From positions 1 through 31,984 of the IMG/VR virus record IMGVR_UViG_3300006810_000019: a DNA stretch of 31,984 nt. One strand, 5' to 3'. Source of the stretch: a virus. The position numbers and the translations under genes were made by a program. Positions 22,879 to 30,577 of the stretch are shown here, in pieces (the stretch's first letter is position 1; each line of letters opens with the position of its first letter). The notes beneath the pieces were generated by a model, which saw nothing but the letters and a program-made list of their open reading frames with translations, made no database searches and had not been told where the DNA came from.

Positions 22879-24431
22879 TAAAACACGCTGAAATCAGAAT
22901 TGGCCGATAGCTGACTAAACTGCTTGCTAAACTGGCTGTTGCGCGTAATCGCCCTAACCTCACCGGCACCAAGCATCAAATAGCCAAACGCATCACCAAC
23001 GTGCGAATGCTCGTTCTTATTCGGCGCATCCTTAAACCTCTCATAGCCAGAGCCAACCGCAACGCGCTTGAAATGATACCCGCCAGCTAACGCCTTGCGC
23101 GTCTTTAGGCACTTGTTGCTAACATACAGGCCCGGCTTGCCATCAATCATCCTATTCATCGGCATAGCACCAGCCTCACGCCGCACCATAAAATCATTCG
23201 ACTGTGTTGGCCGGGCATGAAGGCCAAGCGTCCGCATATGCTCAAACGCCGTCACCTCAAAAATCTCATCGCGCTTCACACCAGCCGGGTCACCCCAGAT
23301 TAACACATCACTCTTAGGAAAATGCTGCTGAATGTCCGACACAAGATGATGACAAAATCGCTCCAAGCCCATATCAAACGCCACAAGCTCATGCACAACG
23401 TGCCACCGCCCATTCGCCATCTTCTGCCCAAACACCGCCGCAGGGGTCAAACCAAAGTCAAGCCCGATATGCACCGGCCACCCCGGCTCAATCTCAACGC
23501 TAGACGACATCACGCTGTCGCTAAACTCCGGCCATACCGGCTTGCCATCCTGCACATAGACATACTGCGCCCCAGCATAGCACTGTATCCAATCCAGAGA
23601 TTTACCGGCAAGCTGCTGCTCATAATAGCCCGGCGGCAGATTGTTGACGTTCTCGGCCAGTGGGTTGTTGATCCACCATTTCTCAGCCGCAAAGATCGCG
23701 TCCTCATGCTCGGCAGTGCCTTCAACCACGCCGCCCGGCTGCTTGTAAAACTTCCAAGGGTATCTGCCCTTGATCGGGTTCTTCTCAGCTAAACCCGGCC
23801 ACCAATGATCGCTATCCATCGGGTTGGTACTCATCCACACGCCGCGCCAAGTGCAACCGCCATTCGCCTTGGTCGGGAAACGCCCGACACGCGATGTCAG
23901 GCCATCAACAACCGCCTTTGGCAACTCACGCGCTTCGTCTATGAAACCCCCGGTTAATTCTAAGGAAAGCAACTTCCGAACATCGCGGGGTTGATCCAAC
24001 GCCAAGAAGATCACCTCACAATCAAGCCCAGCCGCGCCATCACGCGGCGGCAGCTTGATGTGATGGGTGATAGGTGGCGACCAGCGCATCGGCCCCCAAA
24101 CATTCTCCGGGAATAACTCTTGCCACGTTTTAATCGTGGTCGTCCGCAACTCCGGGTAGATGTTTCGTATTACTGCAAATCTGGTATATCTGATCCCATC
24201 TATCGGTGAAGGCTCTTGCTTCACGGCTCGCAGCATCACCTCCGCTAATGAAGCAAACGTCTTGCCAGACCCGACTGGCCCCATTAATCCACGCACGAAA
24301 CTGTCGTCTTGCAAAAACTGCCATACTGTAGGACTTTCCGAAAAATTAAGGTTCAAACCAGCCAACGCCTCAGTGGTCGGCTGCTTGCGCCTACGCGGCG
24401 ACCTATCAGTCGCTCTTGATGACCTAGACAT
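22878..24431 (-). CDS. terL: Terminase large subunit
   Basis: The 517-aa protein is the packaging ATPase-nuclease. Visible motifs are Walker A GPVGSGKT (51-58), Walker B GGFIDEARE (161-169), a coupling region WMSTNP (about 199-204), and a RuvC/RNase H-type nuclease with D325 (IGLDFG), D381 (IWGDPAG) and D480 (HVGDAFGY). I chose ATG 24431 because GAGGAGGAGCCGG lies just upstream; a longer TTG start sits in that site. It overlaps the zinc-ribbon gene by 8 bp. The N-terminus is Ser/Arg-rich. The gp13-like gene next to it is the usual T7-type neighbour. Confidence 0.95.
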   Translation of the reverse strand: MSRSSRATDRSPRRRKQPTTEALAGLNLNFSESPTVWQFLQDDSFVRGLMGPVGSGKTFASLAEVMLRAVKQEPSPIDGIRYTRFAVIRNIYPELRTTTIKTWQELFPENVWGPMRWSPPITHHIKLPPRDGAAGLDCEVIFLALDQPRDVRKLLSLELTGGFIDEARELPKAVVDGLTSRVGRFPTKANGGCTWRGVWMSTNPMDSDHWWPGLAEKNPIKGRYPWKFYKQPGGVVEGTAEHEDAIFAAEKWWINNPLAENVNNLPPGYYEQQLAGKSLDWIQCYAGAQYVYVQDGKPVWPEFSDSVMSSSVEIEPGWPVHIGLDFGLTPAAVFGQKMANGRWHVVHELVAFDMGLERFCHHLVSDIQQHFPKSDVLIWGDPAGVKRDEIFEVTAFEHMRTLGLHARPTQSNDFMVRREAGAMPMNRMIDGKPGLYVSNKCLKTRKALAGGYHFKRVAVGSGYERFKDAPNKNEHSHVGDAFGYLMLGAGEVRAITRNSQFSKQFSQLSANSDFSVF

Positions 24432-24621
24432 CCGGCTCCTCCTCAAACGTCACAACAACAACCCCAAAATAATCAGACGGCGCAATCACAACCAACGGCC
24501 CACCGCACTCAGTACAAAGCACCGCCTCACCACTATCATACACGCGGCCCCGCGTCTCTTGCTCACAATGCCCACACACAACATCCTCGGAAAACCACCG
24601 TATGCTGACATAGTCGCGCAT
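24424..24621 (-). CDS. Small zinc-ribbon protein
   Basis: The 65-aa protein carries CGHC (about residues 16-19) and CTEC (about 36-39), a four-cysteine zinc ribbon, and ends in an acidic tail (VTFEEEPDV). I prefer ATG 24621 because GAGGT lies 8 bases upstream; ATG 24639 in the same frame is possible but has only a weak site. It lies between the terminase subunits, which suggests a packaging accessory or a DNA/RNA-binding factor. No named family is recognised beyond the zinc-ribbon pattern. Confidence 0.7.
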   Translation of the reverse strand: MRDYVSIRWFSEDVVCGHCEQETRGRVYDSGEAVLCTECGGPLVVIAPSDYFGVVVVTFEEEPDV

Positions 24622-24631
24622 ATCAATTACC

Positions 24632-25030
24632 TCACCCATCGCCGTCAACATCAACAATAGTGGCCTTCGGGCCGGTAATATTAATGCCAATCATGCTCGG
24701 CTTCTGATCGTTAGCATTAGGCTCCAGCAAACCACGATGCTTCGCCAACAGACGCAACGCGGCAATCTTATCGTGCATCTCAACCTCAATAGTATTGCCA
24801 AACTGATTGGGCGTAACCTTAACCTTCTTAATACTACGCTTGGCACGCTCTGGAAGCGCAGCAGACGGCGTTAACGTAATCTGCCCCATTGCATCCCACT
24901 GGATAACATCAGTCGCCTCGCCAGCACCAATGGCCTCCAACTCCTGCACAACGGCCTCACGCCGCACATCATCAGCAGCAGCGAGATCCGCACGCTTCTG
25001 CCTAACCGTTGTCGGCTTTTTGTCGCTCAT
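24632..25030 (-). CDS. terS: Terminase small subunit
   Basis: The 132-aa protein has the features of phage small terminases: an N-terminal helical DNA-binding region (TTVRQKRADLAAADDVRREAV), then IQWDAMGQITLTPSAALPERAKRSIKKVKVT, and the C-terminal core EVEMHDKIAALRLLAKHRGLLEP, which matches the 'LHDKxxALxxLGKHxGLF' element of the family. It would recognise the packaging site and load TerL. ATG 25030 is chosen because the longer reading adds a Cys/Arg-rich stretch lying within the previous gene. It overlaps that gene by 29 bp. Confidence 0.85.
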   Translation of the reverse strand: MSDKKPTTVRQKRADLAAADDVRREAVVQELEAIGAGEATDVIQWDAMGQITLTPSAALPERAKRSIKKVKVTPNQFGNTIEVEMHDKIAALRLLAKHRGLLEPNANDQKPSMIGINITGPKATIVDVDGDG

Positions 25031-25283
25031 GCAAACACTCCGATCCTGTCGCCGCATAGCCAGCCAGATCTGTCCAGCTATCCTGATGATCCCTGTTCTC
25101 AGACAACCGCGCAATCTTCATCGCCGCTAAACACAGAGCGACCTGCTCCGGCTCAAACTCAATGCCCATAATCGCAGTCCACATCACAGCAATGCGCTCG
25201 TGGTTCTGCCACGGTGGGCCGTATTCCTCGCCGCGATCCTTAACAGCATCCATCGCCGCACCCAATAAATCAAACCTGTTCAT
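25002..25283 (-). CDS. DUF6378-like phage protein
   Basis: The 93-aa protein contains VKDRGEEYGPPWQNHERIAVMW (about 14-35), then EPEQVALCLAAMKIARLSENRDHQDSWTDLAGYA (given in part), the pattern of the DUF6378 group common in phages. The helical D/E-rich 'WTDLAGYAA' ending resembles all-alpha nucleotide-pyrophosphatase-like folds, so a nucleotide-related role is possible but unproven. ATG 25283 has a good ribosome-binding site (AAGGAGAGTGACG) and overlaps the zinc-ribbon gene by 14 bp. Confidence 0.75.
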   Translation of the reverse strand: MNRFDLLGAAMDAVKDRGEEYGPPWQNHERIAVMWTAIMGIEFEPEQVALCLAAMKIARLSENRDHQDSWTDLAGYAATGSECLHERQKADNG

Positions 25284-25443
25284 CGTCACTCTCCTTAAAA
25301 TCAACAACCCTCATCCTGCAAGCAATGCAACGGTAAATCTTGCACCCACTTATATCCCTTTCCCTGCGCATCTTGACCTTGCACTTCGGGCAACATTCCC
25401 AATTAAGCCATTTTGCAAATTCGCCGTCACCCTTGTCAATCAT
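25270..25443 (-). CDS. 57-aa zinc-ribbon protein
   Basis: The start ATG 25443 follows TTTGGAGGTTAGC, one of the strongest ribosome-binding sites in the genome. The protein carries CCPKCKVKM (first CxxC pair, about residues 16-19) and CIACRMRV (second pair, about 37-40), a rubredoxin-knuckle zinc ribbon, then an acidic tail (DFKESDDEQV). It may bind nucleic acid or be a late regulator. A longer in-frame reading to 25572 is proline-rich and probably untranslated leader. Confidence 0.7.
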   Translation of the reverse strand: MIDKGDGEFAKWLNWECCPKCKVKMRRERDISGCKIYRCIACRMRVVDFKESDDEQV

Positions 25444-25590
25444 GCTAACCTCCAAATGTGGGGAAAATTTTGTGTGAGACACCCCCCTATAGCGCGCAGG
25501 GGTCGGGGGGCAAGGGGTCGCCTTTTTTTCTGGCGCAGAATTGACGCCTTTTCCCGGCCTGTACAAAAGCAAACCAACGTATGCGTTGCG

Positions 25591-26256
25591 CTACACACCG
25601 CCTAGCTCCCTTGCAACGTCAGCCAAAGCTGGCACCCCTGCCCTGCGTGCAAGCGCCTTGTCGCATACGTCCAGCGTTGCTGCCATTACATCATCGGGCG
25701 TGTGGCCTACCACAGCCAGACGCCGGGCGTGCGCTATCTCATTGTCGAACAGACGCACCTGTCCGGTCGCTTGCTGTACGGCGCGGATGTAAGAATGGCA
25801 GATCGCCGCCGCTGTGCCATCAGATGTGTGTGGGTTTGGTTGTCCATCCCCCAGACCCCCTATTCCTTCTGGCGCATCCTCTTGATCCCTGACAAGCTGC
25901 AACGGTTTTGCAATGTGTACATCCTCAAACGTAGGCAGCGGCTCATCGCCATCCCACAGCACTTGGTAGCGGTTGCTTTTCCACCCGCTTGTTGTTTCTT
26001 GATAGTCCTTTGCTTGAAGCTGCCTCACATACTTGCGTTTCTTCAGCACCTTCAGCGCGTCATGCACGCTCTTACGTTCTGCATAGCCACTGACCTCACA
26101 CAGCGTAACCATTGACGGCCAGCATACGCCAGCCCTGTTGGTAAACGAACACAGCGCACCCAGCACTCTAAACTCTCGCTCTTTCAACTGCCGGTCAGCG
26201 TAGGCTCTCATTGGCGTCACTGACCAAGGCCGCTTGTTTTCAGAAAGGGATTTCAT
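25591..26256 (-). CDS. Helix-turn-helix replication protein
   Basis: The 221-aa protein has an N-terminal winged-helix domain of the HTH_36/phage replication O type: LKEREFRVLGALCSFTNRAG, then CWPSMVTLCEVSGYAERKSVHDALKVLKKRKYVR (about 24-78, given in part). The C-terminal half is a separate helical domain (ICHSYIRAVQQATGQV, then DDVMAATLDVCDKALARR). Such proteins bind the origin and recruit the helicase. It is adjacent to the primase-helicase block and overlaps the SSB-tail gene by 17 bp. Helicase-loader activity is inferred. Confidence 0.75.
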   Translation of the reverse strand: MKSLSENKRPWSVTPMRAYADRQLKEREFRVLGALCSFTNRAGVCWPSMVTLCEVSGYAERKSVHDALKVLKKRKYVRQLQAKDYQETTSGWKSNRYQVLWDGDEPLPTFEDVHIAKPLQLVRDQEDAPEGIGGLGDGQPNPHTSDGTAAAICHSYIRAVQQATGQVRLFDNEIAHARRLAVVGHTPDDVMAATLDVCDKALARRAGVPALADVARELGGV

Positions 26257-26821
26257 CGTTCAGCAATTCCTCTGTCTTTGTTCTGCTCTTTACTGTTTCC
26301 ACAACTGCGCCGGGGAACATTTCCTTGATGTCGTTGACCAGCGGCGCTTTATCTTTTTCAAACTTGCTTACAATCATAGCCAGTTCATCCACACTATACA
26401 CCACCAATTCGCGGTTTTCGCGTTTGACCTTCGCCACATCATAGTTGGTCTTCACCACAGCCATCACTCTGCCATCGGGCATAGCCGCTTCAAAGTATTC
26501 ACCACTCAGCGGATCTGCCCCATTAGCGATAGCTGCCTTTTCCAACGCGACCAGCCCCCGCTTTGTGACCTCAACCTGATGCTCTATGTCTGACCGGCTA
26601 TCGATAGCTTTGTTGAGCTTATCCATTTGCGCTTCAAACTTCTCTCGCAGTTCACCGCCTGCCAACCAAGGCAATCGGTCAACGCCCCACTTTAGCTCCA
26701 GCTTGCTCACCGCCTCATCGTAGTCAACCAGCGACTGTTGCATACGGCGCTCGGCTGGCGCACTAGGCGCATAGTAAGGGCGGTTTTGTTTAGTCGGTCT
26801 TTTAGTCACTCTTCTAGCCAT
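26240..26821 (-). CDS. Replication-region protein with SSB-like C-terminal tip
   Basis: The 193-aa protein starts with a basic segment (MARRVTKRPTKQNRPYYAPS), continues as a long charged helical region (RRMQQSLVDYDEAVSKLELK; EKFEAQMDKLNKAIDSRSD) and a beta-rich domain, and ends in NDEIPF. That ending matches the acidic DDIPF tip by which bacterial SSBs recruit helicases, primase and repair enzymes. No OB-fold motif is obvious. It sits between primase-helicase and the HTH replication protein. It may be an accessory that docks replication partners, or an SSB mimic. The family is unrecognised. Confidence 0.6.
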   Translation of the reverse strand: MARRVTKRPTKQNRPYYAPSAPAERRMQQSLVDYDEAVSKLELKWGVDRLPWLAGGELREKFEAQMDKLNKAIDSRSDIEHQVEVTKRGLVALEKAAIANGADPLSGEYFEAAMPDGRVMAVVKTNYDVAKVKRENRELVVYSVDELAMIVSKFEKDKAPLVNDIKEMFPGAVVETVKSRTKTEELLNDEIPF

Positions 26822-26860
26822 TCTTTTGTCTCCCTGACGTTGCCCATCTACTATGAGAAA

Positions 26861-26884
26861 GAGATCCCCTATAGTGGGGATCTC
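26861..26884. repeat. 9-bp inverted repeat GAGATCCCC/GGGGATCTC
   Basis: Perfect arms GAGATCCCC (26861-26869) and GGGGATCTC (26876-26884) flank a 6-nt TATAGT loop. Read leftward it is followed by TTTCT, so it could act as a weak terminator after the primase-helicase gene. It is also the left part of the GAGAT cluster and may be a protein-binding dyad. Confidence 0.85.
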
Positions 26885-26944
26885 ATCTCAGTCATAGTGA
26901 GATGCGGTATGAGATTTAGTATGAGATTGCATTATTTTGATCTC
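26861..26944. repeat. GAGAT/ATCTC cluster: candidate origin or operator
   Basis: Seven copies of GAGAT occur in 84 bp: direct at 26861, 26899, 26911 and 26923, inverted at 26880-26884, 26885-26889 and 26940-26944. The last three direct copies lie exactly 12 bp apart as TGAGAT-N6 units. The cluster fills the 110-bp gap between the primase-helicase stop and the next gene, and its last copy overlaps the end of the helicase gene. Iterons of this spacing are typical of replication-initiator binding sites. An operator for the downstream genes is the alternative. Confidence 0.6.
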
Positions 26945-28758
26945 ATATTTTCGTTCAAGCCTTTGTTAACCCACACTTTACCGTCATCTATGAAAATCGC
27001 ACCCTTGCTTTGCAGCGCCGCCCGGTCATCAGCACGCCGTCTTGACGTAAAGTCGGGTGCTTTTGCCTTGTGCAGATCGTGCCAACGCGCCACAGATATG
27101 CGTGGTGTCCCAGCATCCACGGCACCATTTTTAAGTGCTTGCAGCGCCAGCATCTGCCCTGTTGTTAGTTTTGTGCTGCGCCGTTTCTCTTCGGTCTGCA
27201 CCGGCTTGATCACTGCGCTGCTGTCTTCTAGCAATGCGATTGGCACCATTTCATAGGTTGTGTCGTCTATAGGTTCTGCGTCTTTCATCTTCTCCATCTT
27301 CAGCGTCAGGATGCCTTCACTGGCTGACAGGGCCAGCACAGTGTCGCTTAAACCCATTAAAGAACTGCTGCCTCGCATTCCCCTCGCAGCATCCTTCCCG
27401 GAGTGATGCACAGCCAACACAGCGCATTTAGCGTGCCGCTGCACAACGCCGCACATCTCGCCAAACTGGCCCATCGCCGTTGCGTCATTCTCGTCTGATC
27501 CGGTTGATGCCAGTGTCCGGGCAACCGTATCAATGACAATCAGACTAAACTGCGTCTTAAAGTTGTCGATTGTGCGTAGCAGCTTGTCCAAATCTGGCGC
27601 GTCCAGCATCTTCACTGCCATTGGCAGTACATACATCGGCACATCCTCGTCCACGCCATAGTGTGCCTTCCACGCCCTTACACGCTTGCCCAAGCCCCCA
27701 ACGCCCTCTGCGGCTATATAAAGCACCGCACCCTGCCTTGTGTCCCTGTCGTGCCACGCTCTGCCGCTTGCGATGGACAGCGCCCAATCAATGCTGATGA
27801 AGCTCTTGCCAATGCCCGGCGCACCATATAGCACGCTAAAACCGTGTTGCGTTAGGATGCCGTCCAATGCCCAGCTTACCGGCGGCATATTCATCAGGTA
27901 GTCAACATCGAACGTCTCGAATACGTCTGGCCGATCTTCCGGCTCTGCTGGCTCTGGCTCCTGCGATATGACCGGCGCTTGCTTTGCCAGTTCCATTAGT
28001 TGCCGCTGATCGCCGCCCTTAAACAGCCAATCGACAACATCATCCTTGTCAGCGCCGCCAAGCTCAACCCGCTTGATGGCCTTGGCCGTACTGTATAGCT
28101 GGCTGACCACAATGTCAGCGTGCGCTTGCCCGGCCTCGTCATTGTCGGGGATCACGATCACCTTGCGGCCTTTGAAATACTGGTTAATCTCCGGCTTCCA
28201 ATTCTTGCTGCCACCGTGGTTAGTGGTTGCGACTAGGCCCAGATTTATCAGCCTTTCGGCGCATTTCTCGCCTTCTACAATAAACACTGGCGCGTCCGGG
28301 TTCTGGATCATGCCCACCAGATTGTACGGCAACGCCTCTACACCATCCATATTGTACAGCCAGCCACCCTTGTCGTCCGGTCTGCGCTGTCTAAAGGTCT
28401 TAGGCTCGAACCGTTGGATCTGATAGCGCAGCACGCCGTCCTCATCGATGTAGTCGTACTGCTTGGACAGGTATTTGCTTGGCTGTAGTGATTTCTGTGT
28501 GCGCTTTGGTATCCCAAAATTCTTTTCTAGTATATCTGGGATGCTGCCATCAAAGCTGGCTGGCTCGTATAGGCGCACCAAGTCTGTCAAACCGCCGCCG
28601 GAATTGGTCTCGTGGCAATAGAAAGTGGCCTTTGACAGATCCACACTGGTGCTGCCGTGTGTGCCAAACCGCAACTGCTTTGAGTTAGACAGCTTTGCGT
28701 TTGGCTCTCCGAGGTAGTGCCGAGCCACCGCTTCCATATAACTGCTAAAATTTGTCAT
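26932..28758 (-). CDS. Primase-helicase with TOPRIM and RepA-type ATPase
   Basis: The 608-aa protein joins a primase-like N-terminal region, with CHETNSGGG (about 48-56) recalling the zinc/CHC2-linked segment, to a TOPRIM domain (FIVEGEKCAERL with E162; VIVIPDNDEAG with D205/D207), then a hexameric RepA/DnaB-type ATPase with Walker A GAPGIGKS (312-319), Walker B LIVID (406-410) and VHHSGKD (450-456). The C-terminus holds a helical DNA-binding-like segment. It should unwind and prime DNA at the fork using host polymerase, as no phage DNA polymerase is present. It starts at ATG 28758 behind AAGGGGTTAAACA. Confidence 0.9.
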   Translation of the reverse strand: MTNFSSYMEAVARHYLGEPNAKLSNSKQLRFGTHGSTSVDLSKATFYCHETNSGGGLTDLVRLYEPASFDGSIPDILEKNFGIPKRTQKSLQPSKYLSKQYDYIDEDGVLRYQIQRFEPKTFRQRRPDDKGGWLYNMDGVEALPYNLVGMIQNPDAPVFIVEGEKCAERLINLGLVATTNHGGSKNWKPEINQYFKGRKVIVIPDNDEAGQAHADIVVSQLYSTAKAIKRVELGGADKDDVVDWLFKGGDQRQLMELAKQAPVISQEPEPAEPEDRPDVFETFDVDYLMNMPPVSWALDGILTQHGFSVLYGAPGIGKSFISIDWALSIASGRAWHDRDTRQGAVLYIAAEGVGGLGKRVRAWKAHYGVDEDVPMYVLPMAVKMLDAPDLDKLLRTIDNFKTQFSLIVIDTVARTLASTGSDENDATAMGQFGEMCGVVQRHAKCAVLAVHHSGKDAARGMRGSSSLMGLSDTVLALSASEGILTLKMEKMKDAEPIDDTTYEMVPIALLEDSSAVIKPVQTEEKRRSTKLTTGQMLALQALKNGAVDAGTPRISVARWHDLHKAKAPDFTSRRRADDRAALQSKGAIFIDDGKVWVNKGLNENMRSK

Positions 28759-28790
28759 TGTTTAACCCCTTTCCCTATCCCTAATTAGTG

Positions 28791-28822
28791 AGGCGGCACC
28801 GCTAGGGAGAACAGTGCCGCCT
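28791..28822. repeat. 9-bp inverted repeat between SSB-like and primase genes
   Basis: AGGCGGCAC (28791-28799) and GTGCCGCCT (28814-28822) are perfect complements around a 14-nt loop. Read leftward no U-run follows, so it is not a typical terminator. A second dyad CTAGCC-TC-GGCTAG at 28831-28844 overlaps the stop of the SSB-like gene. The pair could stabilise mRNA ends or mark a protein site. Confidence 0.8.
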
Positions 28823-28840
28823 CTACCACCCTAGCCTCGG

Positions 28841-29479
28841 CTAGAAAATGTCATCACTCGCAGCAGCGGCAGAAGGAGGGGCTGTCGCTGGTGCTGGGAC
28901 ATCGGGGGTGGATTGTGTTGCTGTGTCTAGCATTTCTGGGCGGTCAATCCAGCCTGACAATTCCCAGCGCGGCACGCGCCAAGTCTGGCTGCTGCCATCG
29001 TTGAGTTGCTGCGTCACACGGTCTGTGCCGGTGATCTCAATGACCGGCACCTTGCCAGCGTTGGCGGCTTTGCCTGCCTCAAACGCCTTGTAGATCGGGA
29101 CCATTCGGTCATACACATTTTTGGATGAGCTAGACAACTCTCTAAGACCAATATCTTTGTTTGCCAGCACGACCCGGAAGCCCCATTTATAAAGCGGCTT
29201 GCCTTGTGCGTCCATCTCGTCTGGACGCTCTGGGCGCGGCTCACCGGCCTTTACCATTACAAAATGCGGCGCAGGCTTGAAGGCCATCCAGCCCATCTCC
29301 AGCACAGCCAAATCCATCACAACCTTGGTTGGTGTCTCTAGCTCAGTCTCTTTTGACTGCCACATTCCATCAACCTGTTCGCGGTCAACAGCAATGAAGC
29401 TGCCGTCCTTGGCTGAGAACTTAATGATTGGGGTGCGATCCCCGCCTGTACCGCCACCGGCACCTTGATAATCAAACAT
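28841..29479 (-). CDS. Single-strand-DNA-binding-like protein
   Basis: The 212-aa protein has a beta-rich core (IIKFSAKDGSFIAVDREQ; KPAPHFVMVKAGEPRPERP; WGFRVVLANKDIGLREL), then a basic segment, then a Pro/Ala-rich linker ending in SDDIF. The acidic tail resembles the SSB C-terminal tip that binds replication partners. Placement just upstream of the primase-helicase fits an SSB role, and similar phage proteins are commonly treated as SSBs. It is not a classical OB-fold sequence, so identity rests on tail and context. It could instead be the missing annealing partner of the exonuclease at 279-1235. Confidence 0.6.
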   Translation of the reverse strand: MFDYQGAGGGTGGDRTPIIKFSAKDGSFIAVDREQVDGMWQSKETELETPTKVVMDLAVLEMGWMAFKPAPHFVMVKAGEPRPERPDEMDAQGKPLYKWGFRVVLANKDIGLRELSSSSKNVYDRMVPIYKAFEAGKAANAGKVPVIEITGTDRVTQQLNDGSSQTWRVPRWELSGWIDRPEMLDTATQSTPDVPAPATAPPSAAAASDDIF

Positions 29480-29500
29480 ACGTTTTCCTTTTTCTACGTT

Positions 29501-29926
29501 TTACGTTTTGTGGCTGATAACTTTCAGCCTGTCGATTGAGTAGTACGCGCAAACATCCAGATCCTGCGGATCATTCCTGTCTGCACGCCCACCCGGATTA
29601 ACCGTGAATGGCTCGTTAAAATCCAAACGAGCAAGCCCATCACGGTATAGCAACACAAGGTAAGCTGGCAAGCCAGTGGCTTCGCTCAACATTCTTGCGT
29701 GTAACACTTTCGACAGTGATATCATCACTGTCGGGTATTGTTTCATCAGGCACGTTCTGGCCTTTACCTCGGCAAAACCTATCGGCTGACCATCCCGGCG
29801 CAGCAACCAGTCGAGCCGGTACTGCACCGGCAGCTTGTACACCTCGACGCCGATGTTCTCTAGTGCGTTAGCTACCAGCCGTTCATTCGACAAATCTTTT
29901 TCGGTTTCGTATTTAGGTCGCGCCAT
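29501..29926 (-). CDS. PD-(D/E)XK nuclease-like protein
   Basis: The 141-aa protein shows the core of the nuclease fold: helix SNERLVANALENIGVEVYKL with E15 or E23, YRLDWLL with D39, and GFAEVKAR with E53-V-K55. A C-terminal region follows with ISLSKVLHARMLSEATGLPA and Val/Leu strands. This suggests a VRR-NUC or resolvase-like enzyme acting on branched or damaged DNA. I chose ATG 29926; a longer reading from 30034 overlaps the neighbouring gene by 106 bp and is rich in Arg/His without family resemblance. Confidence 0.65.
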   Translation of the reverse strand: MARPKYETEKDLSNERLVANALENIGVEVYKLPVQYRLDWLLRRDGQPIGFAEVKARTCLMKQYPTVMISLSKVLHARMLSEATGLPAYLVLLYRDGLARLDFNEPFTVNPGGRADRNDPQDLDVCAYYSIDRLKVISHKT

Positions 29927-29928
29927 AT

Positions 29929-30147
29929 TTATGTGCCGATCTTTTCTTTCATGCACTTGATGTTTGCAACGACCGCGTCGGTCGTTTTGCTTTGTAATTG
30001 ATAAATCAAATCTTCTTCGTAAGAATAAGCCCACGCCTCACACAGTGAAAAATTGTCAAACACCTCACCCTCTTCGATAAAGCATTTGTTCACTGGCAAA
30101 CCGGTCATGTTTGCGGCAAAACAAACCGCGATCAACGATTTAATCAT
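29929..30147 (-). CDS. 72-aa small exported cysteine-containing protein
   Basis: The N-terminus (MIKSLIAVCFAANMTG) looks like a signal peptide. The rest is acidic with cysteines at about residues 22, 36 and 64 (KC; SLC; KC), pointing to periplasmic disulfides or metal binding. It lies among early nuclease genes and overlaps the resolvase-like gene by 8 bp. I do not recognise the family. Early placement and predicted export make a superinfection or host-envelope function conceivable, but this is only inference. Confidence 0.55.
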   Translation of the reverse strand: MIKSLIAVCFAANMTGLPVNKCFIEEGEVFDNFSLCEAWAYSYEEDLIYQLQSKTTDAVVANIKCMKEKIGT

Positions 30148-30577
30148 GTGAAATCATTTCCCTAATCAGCATCATCGCGGTGCGCGTGTCCATCTCGACC
30201 GCATAGTTCCAGTCATACTCCGCGCCGACCTTTGCGCCGCGATAGTTAATCCCGGCCCCCAGATCCACCAGCATCTGCGCTGGCACACCCCACCGCCAGT
30301 CTGCCCGGTCATAACGATAGACCAGCAAAGGCCACTTGCCTGCCGCTGTCGCCGCCTTGCACACCTGATCCCACCAAGCAGGCCGCGCCTGTACGCCCTT
30401 GGCGTATCTCTTCACCTCAATGGTTGCCGGGAAATCCATTTCATCACACAGCAAGTCGCCGCGATCAGCGGATCTATATTGTTCGAGATCACGCTTGAAG
30501 GTCAGTCCAAGCTCTGAGAACAGGATCTTGGCGACCTCGCGTTCTGCCGAACTTCCCTTCGCCCTCCCATTAGTCAT
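30140..30577 (-). CDS. Holliday-junction-resolvase-like nuclease
   Basis: The 145-aa protein has the Hjc-type order of motifs: GSSAEREVAKILFSELGL with E12/E14, YRSADRGDL with D41, then ATIEVKRYAKG with E54-V-K56, the E-D-ExK set of PD-(D/E)XK resolvases. Position at the start of the early operon fits resolution of recombination or replication intermediates before packaging. Size and motif spacing are close to archaeal/phage Hjc-like enzymes. A VRR-NUC-type nuclease is the main alternative. It overlaps the ribbon-helix-helix gene by 8 bp. Confidence 0.75.
   Translation of the reverse strand: MTNGRAKGSSAEREVAKILFSELGLTFKRDLEQYRSADRGDLLCDEMDFPATIEVKRYAKGVQARPAWWDQVCKAATAAGKWPLLVYRYDRADWRWGVPAQMLVDLGAGINYRGAKVGAEYDWNYAVEMDTRTAMMLIREMISHD

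Noticed and set aside
25444-25590. Possible extra gene in the G-rich 147-bp gap upstream of the zinc-ribbon gene
   Set aside because: The only open frame is a Pro-rich extension of the zinc-ribbon protein; the strong ribosome-binding site supports the start at 25443. Only short G/C dyads are visible.
25484-26875. CTATAGGGG motifs resembling T7-type RNA polymerase promoters (about 25486-25495 and 26866-26874, minus strand)
   Set aside because: No single-subunit RNA polymerase gene exists in the genome, only the short core is shared, and both motifs sit in GC-rich dyads that explain the sequence.
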